DNA of 64,000 bases from Thalassia testudinum (taxonomy: Eukaryota > Streptophyta > Magnoliopsida > Alismatales > Hydrocharitaceae), in the NCBI GenBank assembly GCA_037157565.1, contig JAZHRO010000002.1:78294001-78358000 (forward strand), given 5' to 3'. The notes below the pieces were generated by a model. That model had not been told where the DNA came from, searched no databases, and worked only from the letters and a program-made list of their open reading frames with translations. The position numbers and the translations under genes were made by a program. Below are positions 55,596 through 64,000 of the stretch, piece by piece; the first letter of the stretch is position 1, and each line of letters opens with the position of its first letter.

Positions 55596-57224
55596 CTAGT
55601 ACATGGCGAAGACCATGTTGATCCTCCGAAGTTGTTGGAGCTTTTCTTTGTGGTAATCCTCTAGGCCCTCTATGGGTCTCTTCCCCTTATCCTGGCCCTC
55701 ATTTTGTTTGATAAAATGGGCCAAGTTTCCATACCGGATCTGCAACTCTATCTGGTCGTGAAGATCCCAGTAGTCTTCACCAATGTGGCCTCGAGTCCTA
55801 TGGTACTTGCAGTAGAGCCCAGAGGCAGCCTTCTTCTTCATGGGTTTTGGCAAGGGTAACAGGTCCTTATCCATAAACCAGACCTCCGCCAATATGTCTG
55901 CCTGGTTCACGGTAAGAGGAGTGTATTCTTCGAAGAACTCCCGCCTAGAATGGCGAGGTCCATTGTTTCGACCCTTGGTGGGTCGATTGTTTCTTTGGTT
56001 GCAGAAGGTGGCCTTTCGCTTGTTGAAACGGCCACTCCTACAGATGGATACAAGGGAGGGTTCCCCCAAGATCCTCTTTTCCTCTATAGGACTGGCATCG
56101 TCACCATATCCTTTCGTCAGCTGGCTACGGGAGCAGAAGGAATCATCCTGCTCCGCGAAACTCGTAGGTCTGTCCCATAGCTCCGCCATGTCTCTAAGTA
56201 GGAAATCATCGATGTCATACTAGAACCTCTAGGTCAAGAGACCCTGGATAGTTATGGCATCGTGAGGCCTCTTGCACTTGAAGTACTGGGCCTCGAATCG
56301 ATCCATGTAGAATCAAGACTCTGTCTTCCGTTGTCTGACTTTCGACAACCTTTCTGGGTTGTTCCTAACCCTTTATTGCCAAGCGAAATACTGGCAAAAC
56401 TTATCCCCTAGTTCCTGGAAGCAAGTGATCCATCCAGCTGGCAGTTCGTTGAACCACTCATGGGTCATGCTGGACAGATATGACGGGAATACCTGGCAGA
56501 GGACTCTGTGTGGGTAGCCGTGCACCAGCATCATCTGGCGATAACTCCCCACGAAACTGTTGGGATCCATCGCCCTATCATATTAAGCCATGACGGGCTG
56601 CTTGAATTTTTCCAGTAGGAGACCTGTCATTACCTCAATGAATGAGTAGGTGGTGACGTACGTGCGTGGGCGTATACCCCTCATCGCCTGGGTGACTTGG
56701 CAGATGATCTCTGGTCTAAAGCCTCCACCGTTGGTGGACAAAGGGTGAGCCCCTGACTACTCCCCTGACAATAGAGGGCGTGGAGCTTTTGGTAGGCTGG
56801 GAGGAACCTCTCCTTTCTGGCTACAAAGCTCGCATTTTAGTTTTTCAAGCTGTTCATGCAAACGGGTGTTCTTCGCTTCCACCATGCGATGCCACTTTAG
56901 TTGCTCGTCCTTGGGGCTCGAGCTTTCGAGCTCCTCCGGTCGGGACCTGTTGAACTCCTTGATCTGTCTGATCTCGTGGAGTTTGTCAACGATGGATTGA
57001 TGCTCCGCCTTCAGAGCCGCCAACCTAGCCTCTTACTCTTCCCTCGCCTGTATCTCGAGGAGGTCCTATTCGAGGGCCTTAAGCAACCGGAGAGGTTGAG
57101 CCGACCTCTCCTTACAGGGATCAGCATGCTGAGCGTGCCCCTTGGACACCAAGGAGTTAGACTCCACTTGCGTCAGCACTTTTTCAAGGTTAGCGCGGGA
57201 GGAGTTGCGAGTTGTAGGGGTCAT
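55596..57224 (-). pseudogene. Tat-lineage gag, interrupted
   Basis: The start is taken at the ATG at 57222-57224, 63 bp inside the LTR end, giving MTPTTRNSSRANLEKVLTQV. A coiled-coil-like segment follows (AALKAEHQSIVDKLHEIR, 57020-56757). The retrotransposon gag core lies at 56570-56373 (FPSYLSSMTHEWFNELPAGW, LGDKFCQYFA). The C-terminal open part (56189-55596) carries the zinc-knuckle-like YCKYHRTRGHIGEDYWDLHD and ends near QQLRRINMVFAMY. Stops at several points separate the pieces. It would form the particle shell in an active element. Confidence 0.82.
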
Positions 57225-57267
57225 CAAGAAGATTCAGAATGAGGAGACATTATTAAATGATAATCGT

Positions 57268-57286
57268 TTTCACAGATAGCGCCAAT
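57268..57286 (-). other. Primer-binding site of the Tat-lineage element
   Basis: Minus-strand ATTGGCGCTATCTGTGAAAA follows the 5' LTR end (…TGATCA). The form is that of Tat/Retand-type PBS sites, with a few mismatches from the usual GGCGCCGTCTGTGGG. Confidence 0.75.
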
Positions 57287-57851
57287 TGATCAGACCTCCT
57301 AAGTAATCAGATGGTCCGATTCAACGAATATCGAGCAAGCAATCACAAGAAAGATGTGAGGATTGGTGACCTAGTTCCATTGCGAAGGGTGTACATCTGA
57401 GGGGAGGGCGATGCTCCCGAATATGCACTAATAAACAGTGGTAATACAATCTCACCTTTCCCTCAGATCGCATGGAGAGGAACCTCGAGAGTCTCTCTTT
57501 GCTATTTATAGTGTCAGAAGGAGATCTCGTCGTAAGATCTTCTGTCCAGGTATGGCCGTTGTCAGGACACGTCTGTTGTCAGACTATTAAGGACACCGGT
57601 AACACCATTGTTACCGTCAACGTGGGCATCGTGGACTTTTTCCACCACCTTTCTGACCTTGGCCAAATCGGATTTTCTAGCGGGTCGGATCTATTCAGAC
57701 CCGCCTAGAGGTGGGCGGATTCGGATCCACCTGAGCGTAGGCAAGTCGAGTAAGATCAAATCAGCTCGATTACTTAGGATCCAGGTAGCCGGATCCTTCC
57801 TCAAGCTTCCTACGGAGTTTTGAATCTAAGGATACTTTTTGCCCCTCATCA
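57287..57851 (-). repeat. 5' LTR of the Tat-lineage element
   Basis: Minus-strand start TGATGAGGGGCAAAAAG, end GGAGGTCTGATCA. A TATA box on the minus strand (CTATAAATAG, + positions 57502-57511) would drive the element transcript. It aligns along its length with 45518-46065, with many substitutions and small indels; about 17 bp (GGCGATGCTCCCGAATA region) are missing from the other copy. Confidence 0.92.
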
Positions 57852-57856
57852 ATGGG

Positions 57857-58300
57857 ACATGGGGACCATGCTACTAATCATCGAGGCATGCAAATAAAGT
57901 CCTTGGAAAAAAGAAAACAATGAGAATGATATGAAAGATTGAGACCATGATGCGTCGTAGAGATAAAATGTAAGAAAATCAATACATGATCTACAATGGG
58001 AGAGGCATCTTTGAGGAGATTCCATCTATGCATGCAAAATGCCTCTATGGCAAACTTTAAGATATCGATGCAAATTGAGAAGATTTGATGAGTCCATAGA
58101 GACTACAACAGGCAAAAGAGTAGAAGAAATTAATTTGGGATAGACATGTTTGAGGTGGCGTGGAACTTGAAGGAATAATAGTTCCTGATATGTAGAACAA
58201 GAACAAATGAAGTATGGAAAGGGATCACGGATTATAAAAAGCATTCAAATAGATCCAAAAGGCACCATTTTGCTCATTCAAAGTTAGCGAAAATGTGGCA
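57857..58300. other. Non-genic DNA between the Tat and copia elements
   Basis: The short minus-strand frame at 58026-58244 has no recognisable family. It is the right-hand flank of the Tat insertion; the left-hand flank is at 45512 and below. Confidence 0.45.
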
Positions 58301-58319
58301 CATAACAAATCACAAAGGA

Positions 58320-58464
58320 TTCAGTAGGAGAGAATGAATCGTCATATTTCATTGAAAAGAACCCAATATCTCTTTATAGAGAAAAATATGGGTAAATAAC
58401 AGTACATATCTATAAAGAAATAACAAATAATAAAAAGCTAGCTAAATAGGAGTATTAGTACTCA
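58320..58464 (-). repeat. Probable 3' LTR of the minus-strand copia element
   Basis: Follows the polypurine-like tract on the minus strand, beginning TGAGTACTAATACTCC, and contains a TATA-like CTCTATAAAGAG (+ 58372-58383) in the right orientation. The outer end is not defined because no second LTR is available for comparison. Confidence 0.5.
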
Positions 58465-58479
58465 CCCTCAAGCTGAAGC

Positions 58480-61400
58480 ATAGATGTCAATCATGCTTAG
58501 CTTGAAACAGCAGGAATCAAACGTCGAACGAGGTAGAGGCTTGTTAACACATCGGTTGTCTGATCCTCATATGCCACATTAGTGTATAACAAGCCATGTT
58601 GTATAAGATCTCTGGTATAGTGGCAGTCTACCTCAATGTGTTTGATGCACTCGTGGAACATTAGGTTGTTAGCTATGTAGGTAGCTGCTCAATTGCCACA
58701 TCGCATCTCCATAGACTCCTCAATCTGGACAAGCAAATCACGTAAGAGAGACCGTATCGAGATCATCTCTACAGCAGCCATTGCCCTGTACTCCAACTCT
58801 GCACTAGATCGAGAAACTACCCCTTATTTCTTGCTCCTCCAAGTAACCAAATTGCTAGCAATGAAGGTACAAAAATCAGCGATAGATTTCCTGTCAAGCA
58901 CACATCCTGGATAATCTGCATCAGAATATCCTACCACTGTCATAGGAGAACCTCTCTGAAAGAGAATACCACAACCTGGTACTTTCTTCAAGTATCTTAA
59001 CACCTGCATAGCTACCTACCATTGCAGCTGAATCGACCTCTCCATAAACTGGCTGAGGTTGCCTACTGCCAAGGTAATATCTGGTCTAGTAATGGTTAGG
59101 TACAACAACTTGCCAACAAGTTGTTTGTACGCTCTTGCTATCAACTACCTCTGCCTCTTCATCATGTAAAAGTGCTTTGGGGTCTATAAGAATATTGGTT
59201 GACTTGGACCTTAGCATGTCTGTCTCCTGAAGGACGTCCAACGCATACTTGTGTTGAGAAAGAACAATCGCATCTCTACTCTTAGCAACCTAATCCCCAG
59301 AAAGTATCTAGGCTAGCCAAGATCCTTCATAACAAACTATTGTGCAAGAGCCTCTTTGACCTGTCTTATCCCAACCTCATCACTGCCGATGATAATCAAG
59401 TCATCTACATAAACCAATAGTGCTATAATGCCATTCTCTATCTTCCTGACAAACAAAGAATGATCTGAAGAGGACCTTTACATGCCCATCCTCTGCAATA
59501 CATCTGGGAGCTTCTGAAACCAAGCCATTGGACTCTATTTCAGGCCATAAATGACCTTCCTGAGTGTTCATACACACTCCCCCTCAACCTCAAAACCTGG
59601 GAGCTGCTAGATGTAAAGCTCATCCTGAAGATCACCATAGAGAAAAGCATTCTTCACATCAAGCTAGTGTAACTGCTAATTTTTGTCGACAATAGAGATA
59701 AGTACCCGAATAGTGGTAAGTCGGGCAACGAAAGAGAAAGTGTCAAAGAAGTCCACTCCATATGTCTGAGTGAACCCCTTTGCCACCAACCTAGTGTTAT
59801 ACCTTGAAATAGACCCATCAGGATTATACTTCAAGGTAAAGACCCATCTGGAACCAAGTCGCACGCCTGTAGGAAGCAAGGTGAGATCCCAAGTCTGTCT
59901 GCTCCGAAGTGCTGCTATCTCGTCCTCCATGACTTGATGCCACTTCGAATCAAGCATGGCCTGCTAGTAGGTAGACGGAATGGGTGAAGCTGTAAATATC
60001 TGGCAGAAGCTACTAAACTGAGAACTAAGACCATCTATAGCCAAACTGCCTGCAATCCGATATTTGAACTCACACGTGCGAGGCACCTTTCTAATAGTAA
60101 TAGGAAGATCAGACTTATCTAGTATCTCTAACTGAGTCTTTACAGAAGGAACCTTACTGCTACGGTAATCTGCATGGTCAGGGGGATCAGGTCTAACTAG
60201 ACGATCTCTGTCCTCAGAGCCCATCTCAACTGCCTATAGAACATCAGTCACTGGTGTAGGTAGAGGCATCTGTAGTCTAACATGAGGTCTACTATGTGTC
60301 TGGACGGACCATGCAATCTCTGATAGTCATCCAAGAGGGTAGTAGACCCTAAAGAAGTCGATAGAGGTGTGGAAATCAGAATCGCCTCAAGTGGAACTGA
60401 ATGAATAGCATGGAAGTAGCATCATCATGAACACTTGTCTGTTGAGCAATAGAAAAGTATGGTGTCATCTCATGAAAAGTTACATCAGCGCTGACATAAT
60501 ACTTGTAGTGGATGAGATCATAACACCAATACCCCTTTTGACTCCTGGAGTACTCTAAGAATACGCACTTAACAACGCGAGGAGCAAGCTTGTCACGGCC
60601 AGGTGATGGGACAAACAAAAGCAACACATTCAAAGGTCCTGGGGAACACATGAAAAAGTTCGCCATCTAGATGTAATAGAAGAATCGGTATCTGCTCGTG
60701 ACAGACTGAACTCGACATCCTGTTAATGAGGTAGCATGCCGTCAAAACAACATCCCTCCTGTATCTATGTAGAACACCGTAGTGAATAAGTAAAGTGCGG
60801 CCAAGTGTCTATGCTTCCTCTCTGCAACCACATTCTGCTATGAACTATGGGGACAAGTGGTCTGGTGGATAATCCCATGAATCCTGTAAAACTCAGTAAG
60901 TCTAGCAGTGCAGAACTCGAAGGCATTATCTATTTGTACAATATTTACCATGGCAGAATACTAAGTCCTGATCTCCAAGAGAAGTCTCTATGACACGTTC
61001 AACATATTCCTTGGTCTTCAGAAGGAACACCCAAGATGTTCTAGTAAAATCATCAACGACTACGAGATAATACCGATGTTACATCCTGTCTGAAACTCTA
61101 CTTGATCCCCAAACATCCATATGGAGTAACTCGAAAGCAACTCCTGACCTAGGAGAGGTATTGGTAGGAAAGGACCAATGATGCTTACCTAATTGGCAAG
61201 CATCACATTGAATAGTCGTGGCAGCTGAAATGTGTGGAATCACCCTCTTAAGGCGATCCAGGGGCATATAACCTAGATGAGTGTACCACTGTAAGGCACT
61301 CCCACCATCATATCTGCTGGCTTTAGCAAAAGGCTCTTGGCCAATGTGATAAAGACCATTTTCCTATGTACCTCTGGCAATGGTCTTCCCAGTACACTTA

Positions 61401-61817
61401 TCCTGGACAATGCATCATATCTTATCAAAGATAACCTTGCAATGAAGATCCTTCATGATCCTACTCATAGACAACAGGCTCATGGGAAACTTCGATACGT
61501 GTAGTATTCCTAGCAACCACAACGTAGGGGTCACATACTTTTCCCCCTAGCCAACAACTGGAGCGTGCCTACCATCAGCAACCTATACCATTCTTCCTAG
61601 TAGAAGGAAACTAAGTGACCTGAAATAGGCCTGATGTCCACAAAGGTGCTATGAAGCACCAGAATCGACCAATCATCTTGCACCACAGTGACTCCTGCCA
61701 TGCTCTTGCATTATTATGCCCACACACTCCATCCCCGTCATGATAGCGGTATCCAATGTCATCTCTGCTCCTCCTGAGATTGGCATTGTGCCAAGCATGG
61801 ACCAAAGGAATCACCAC
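58480..61817 (-). pseudogene. copia pol (protease, integrase, RT, RNase H), interrupted
   Basis: The protease centre reads VDSGAS followed by a stop and HLCGHQAYFRSLSFL (61650-61610). Integrase zinc finger: CDACQLGKHHWSFPTN, then LLHMDVWGSSRV (61200-61090). C-terminal integrase: VKCVFLEYSRSQKGYWCYD (60590-60520). RT: WHQVMEDEIAALRSRQTWDL, RWVFTLKYNPDGSISRYNTR and LVAKGFTQTYGVDFFDTFS (59957-59740), YVDDLIIIGSDE (59411-59376). RNase H: GYSDADYPGCVLDRKS and TFIASNLVTWRSKK (58940-58824), then SSAELEYRAMAAVEMIS (58815-58760) to about 58500. Stops between the pieces prevent a polyprotein, but the RT and RNase H signatures are well kept. Confidence 0.83.
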
Positions 61818-61910
61818 GAGCTAAAACTTGCCATCTCTGAGCCACATAACCGGAGAAAGATGCCACGAACACGATCCGAATACAATATTCAGATCTGAAA
61901 ATTCTGATAT

Positions 61911-62299
61911 CAGTGGAAATATGGCCTCTTGATCATGAAATCTAAAGTCAAGAGGTCGTAGAAATCATGCCAAAAAATAAAGATCTGAAGAGGACTTTCA
62001 AACCATGAAATAAGTGATCTTGGTTAAATTGGGCCTCAAGCGTGAAGATATAGGGTCATGGATACCTAAACCTCCACGTTAGAGACACTGAGAGATCAGA
62101 CTGATTGCACAAGGACCTAGAGAAGGCCATGCAACCTACTGCATAGGGAGAAGAGCCCCCCCTTGTGCGGTCTATCAGGCACCACTGGGGCAGCGTTGCT
62201 TATGCGTAGGCCGCTGGTAAGGCTACATTGCCTATGGGTGCACTGCCACCGCCTGTGGAGCATCGATGGATGTGTTGTGCCACTTTATAGAGTAAAGGG
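61911..62299. other. Non-genic DNA
   Basis: No LTR matching 58320-58464 and no gene was recognised. A short + frame at 62163-62348 crosses the start of the following LTR-like sequence and is not supported. Confidence 0.45.
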
Positions 62300-64000
62300 T
62301 GTAACGACCCGAATCTCGCCAATCGATAAAATCCGAGTTGCTATGTGATAACAGCTAACACAACTCGCCCACAAGATCGTAGTCACTCAACATATAATCA
62401 TAAAATATAAATATAACCAACAAACTAATCATATTGCATAAATTAAATGAACATAAATTGGATACTAACCAGAGGATTTACCGCAGAACATAAATATATA
62501 AGTTCAAGGAGATACACAATCGAAATCACCTAACGAACTGCCAAGTATACCTGACTACAGAACCCAAAAACACGTCAGTAAAAACTGAGTAGAGTAAAAA
62601 CAACAACAGCAGAGTGTAACAATAACCGAAAACAAGTGAAAATGGGTACTATACTTTAATTAATCCATTTATTAGACATGTTATCTAGTTCTGTTTCGTA
62701 TATTGGAAGCCCAAATTATTATAGTTCACAATCTGTCATCATCTCAGGACACGAGACCATTTCATATAACTTCCTGCAGCGTAAGATCGATATAAGCCAT
62801 CCTCCTGGTTGAGAAGACGACTTATACCTATGAAGTCACCACTCTTCGTCACCTTGGGGTCATTACGAAAAGAGATGGCGCTACATCGTATGGCGTAAGG
62901 ACGTGCTAGCTACACACACTGAACCATAAATAGCCAATGACCCACTCACCGGCCGAGTAAAGAAAACCAACTCCAACCCTCGAGTCATGCATCCCGCTAT
63001 CCCAGTTAGCCGCTAACCTAACCAAAGAGTTGTAGGGAGGCCAACAACTCCCTAAACCAGCCTATAACTGGTTTAGTAGACCAAAGCTACAGCCAAATTC
63101 GACGAGTAGCAAGCTGAAAGTAGTTATCTAATTCCTTTAATTTCCGACAAATTCGTCATACTGATGATTTGATCATTTCCAGATCAATAATATCCATTAA
63201 TTAAGCCATAACTCTCATTATTTAAACCATTAATCTAAAGTTATGGAAATAGCTCAAATCACATCATTTAAAAATTAATTGATAAATGACTCAGTTTCCA
63301 ACTCCTGATTGTGGTTCCAATCAAATTATTATTTATCCTGATGATGCCAGTTTTACTAAAAATAGAATTAATTTCGTACATCCGATGATAAAATCACATC
63401 CCATATTCTAAGTGTTTCATAATTCATAAACAATGGTGTAATAATTTGTTAGTTAGCACTTTTTAATCCAGCAGTTAACTATATCAAGTCGATTATTTAT
63501 ATTCTAAGCCAACAACTTGAATTACAACATCCACATTTAATATTCAAGTACCCAAGATAGCAAGAAATACAAAAATGGGTCCAATCCCAGCAAGAGACAA
63601 GAACACACACTAAACGGTGAAACATACGAAAAAAGTCATAATGTAAACAATCACATGGAAAAAGGGAGAGACTACTCTACCTAACATCGTTGGGGGGTCA
63701 CGACGACTCTATGAAAATTGGTCGGAGACTCTCAACACCACACGTCTCCAAAAACTGTGCCTCGAAAATCTAAGTGGAATCCGACTAATCCAACCGTATG
63801 GATGTGTCTAGCACGCTCAAGAACCTTAAAATCGACTCCTGCATCACCTAATTCCGATCTCGGAGACCCTCGATCTAAGCGAAATAAAATTGATCATCAA
63901 ATGTTAAGTAACATACAATCCATTCCCGGAGACCAAAATGAAATATTAAGAAATTATTTTAAAATTGCAATTTTCCTAACCCTTCAATCTCCTCCTTCGA
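62300..64000 (+). mobile_element. LTR-like sequence running off the window (chromovirus-like start)
   Basis: Begins TGTAACGACCCGAATCTCGC, the same kind of start as 14004. It shares the CTGAGTAGAGTAAAAAC phrase (62586) with that sequence, set at a similar depth (about 290 and 400 bp). The rest is AT-rich non-coding DNA. The far end, and so whether this is a solo LTR or the left end of a full element, lies outside the window. Orientation is inferred from the first bases only. Confidence 0.45.

Larger units (their letters stand above)
45513..57856 (-). mobile_element. Complete Tat-lineage Ty3/gypsy retrotransposon, minus strand
   Basis: Both LTRs are present (5' LTR 57287-57851, 3' LTR 45518-46065), flanked by a perfect 5-bp duplication ATGGG (45513-45517 and 57852-57856). 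The PBS reads TTGGCGCTATCTGTG, like the TTGGCGCCGTCTGTGGG site of Tat/Retand-type elements. Order on the minus strand: gag (57224-55596), protease (55.2 kb), RT (54.7-54.0 kb), RNase H (53.8 kb), a second RNase H-like domain (53.3-53.0 kb), integrase (52.8-51.8 kb), then a long 3' region with an antisense gene. Total about 12.3 kb including a 1.7 kb nested solo LTR. Stops, frameshifts and diverged LTRs mark it as old. Confidence 0.9.
58310..61910 (-). mobile_element. Ty1/copia retrotransposon, minus strand, 5'-deleted
   Basis: On the minus strand: gag/protease remnant (61800-61600, with DSGAS then a stop), GAG-pre-integrase and zinc pieces (61267-61079), integrase (to about 60376), reverse transcriptase (59957 to about 59200, YVDD intact at 59400-59411) and RNase H (59010-58500), then a polypurine-like tract (CTTGAGGGTGAG at 58473-58462) and a probable 3' LTR. 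gag is mostly missing and no 5' LTR copy was found. A PBS-like TGATATCAGAAT lies near 61902-61913. Confidence 0.82.

Overview
This window is nuclear DNA of a flowering plant. It is almost entirely nested transposable elements with one recognisable host-gene fragment. The evidence is plant-specific LTR-retrotransposon lineages (Athila-like and Tat-like Ty3/gypsy, several Ty1/copia), plant-type hAT and TIR elements, a tRNA-derived SINE, and the C-terminal exon of a sphinganine C4-hydroxylase-like gene. The species cannot be named from the sequence. No rRNA or tRNA gene, CRISPR array or prokaryotic operon was seen.

Layout. 1-7.4 kb: decayed Athila-like Ty3/gypsy element, + strand (gag, protease remnant, RT-RNase H, integrase). 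7.4-14 kb: non-genic DNA with CA/TA microsatellites and a tandem array of about 92 bp units that carry 18-bp palindromes. 14-17 kb: LTR-like sequence with a TATA box and repeated AGACGTCT words. 17-25.4 kb: non-genic DNA holding a ~1.5 kb element with ~250 bp inverted terminal repeats and a 154 bp SINE with a perfect 12-bp target duplication. 25.4-26.9 kb: complete non-autonomous copia-type element (two LTRs, PBS, polypurine tract, 5-bp duplication). 27.0-27.5 kb: two related hairpins. 28.66-29.2 kb: sphinganine C4-hydroxylase-like exon, minus strand, with an apparent 2-nt deletion. 31.1-35.9 kb and 37.9-43.6 kb: two decayed copia elements on the + strand, each split by members of the same two hAT-like families; three of the four insertions have clear 8-bp duplications. 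36.4-37.9 kb: copia remnant on the minus strand. 45.5-57.85 kb: complete Tat-lineage Ty3/gypsy element on the minus strand with both LTRs, a perfect 5-bp duplication and an extra antisense gene; a 1.7 kb solo LTR lies inside it. 58.3-61.9 kb: another copia element, minus strand. 62.3 kb to the end: start of an LTR-like sequence.

Most coding regions are broken by stops and frameshifts, and two catalytic motifs are altered (gypsy protease Asp, Tat RT YIDN), so the elements look old and immobile. The most informative parts are the resolved nesting relationships, the Tat antisense gene with its own upstream TATA box, the palindrome-rich repeat arrays, and the damaged hydroxylase gene. I did not find a convincing new multi-gene system.
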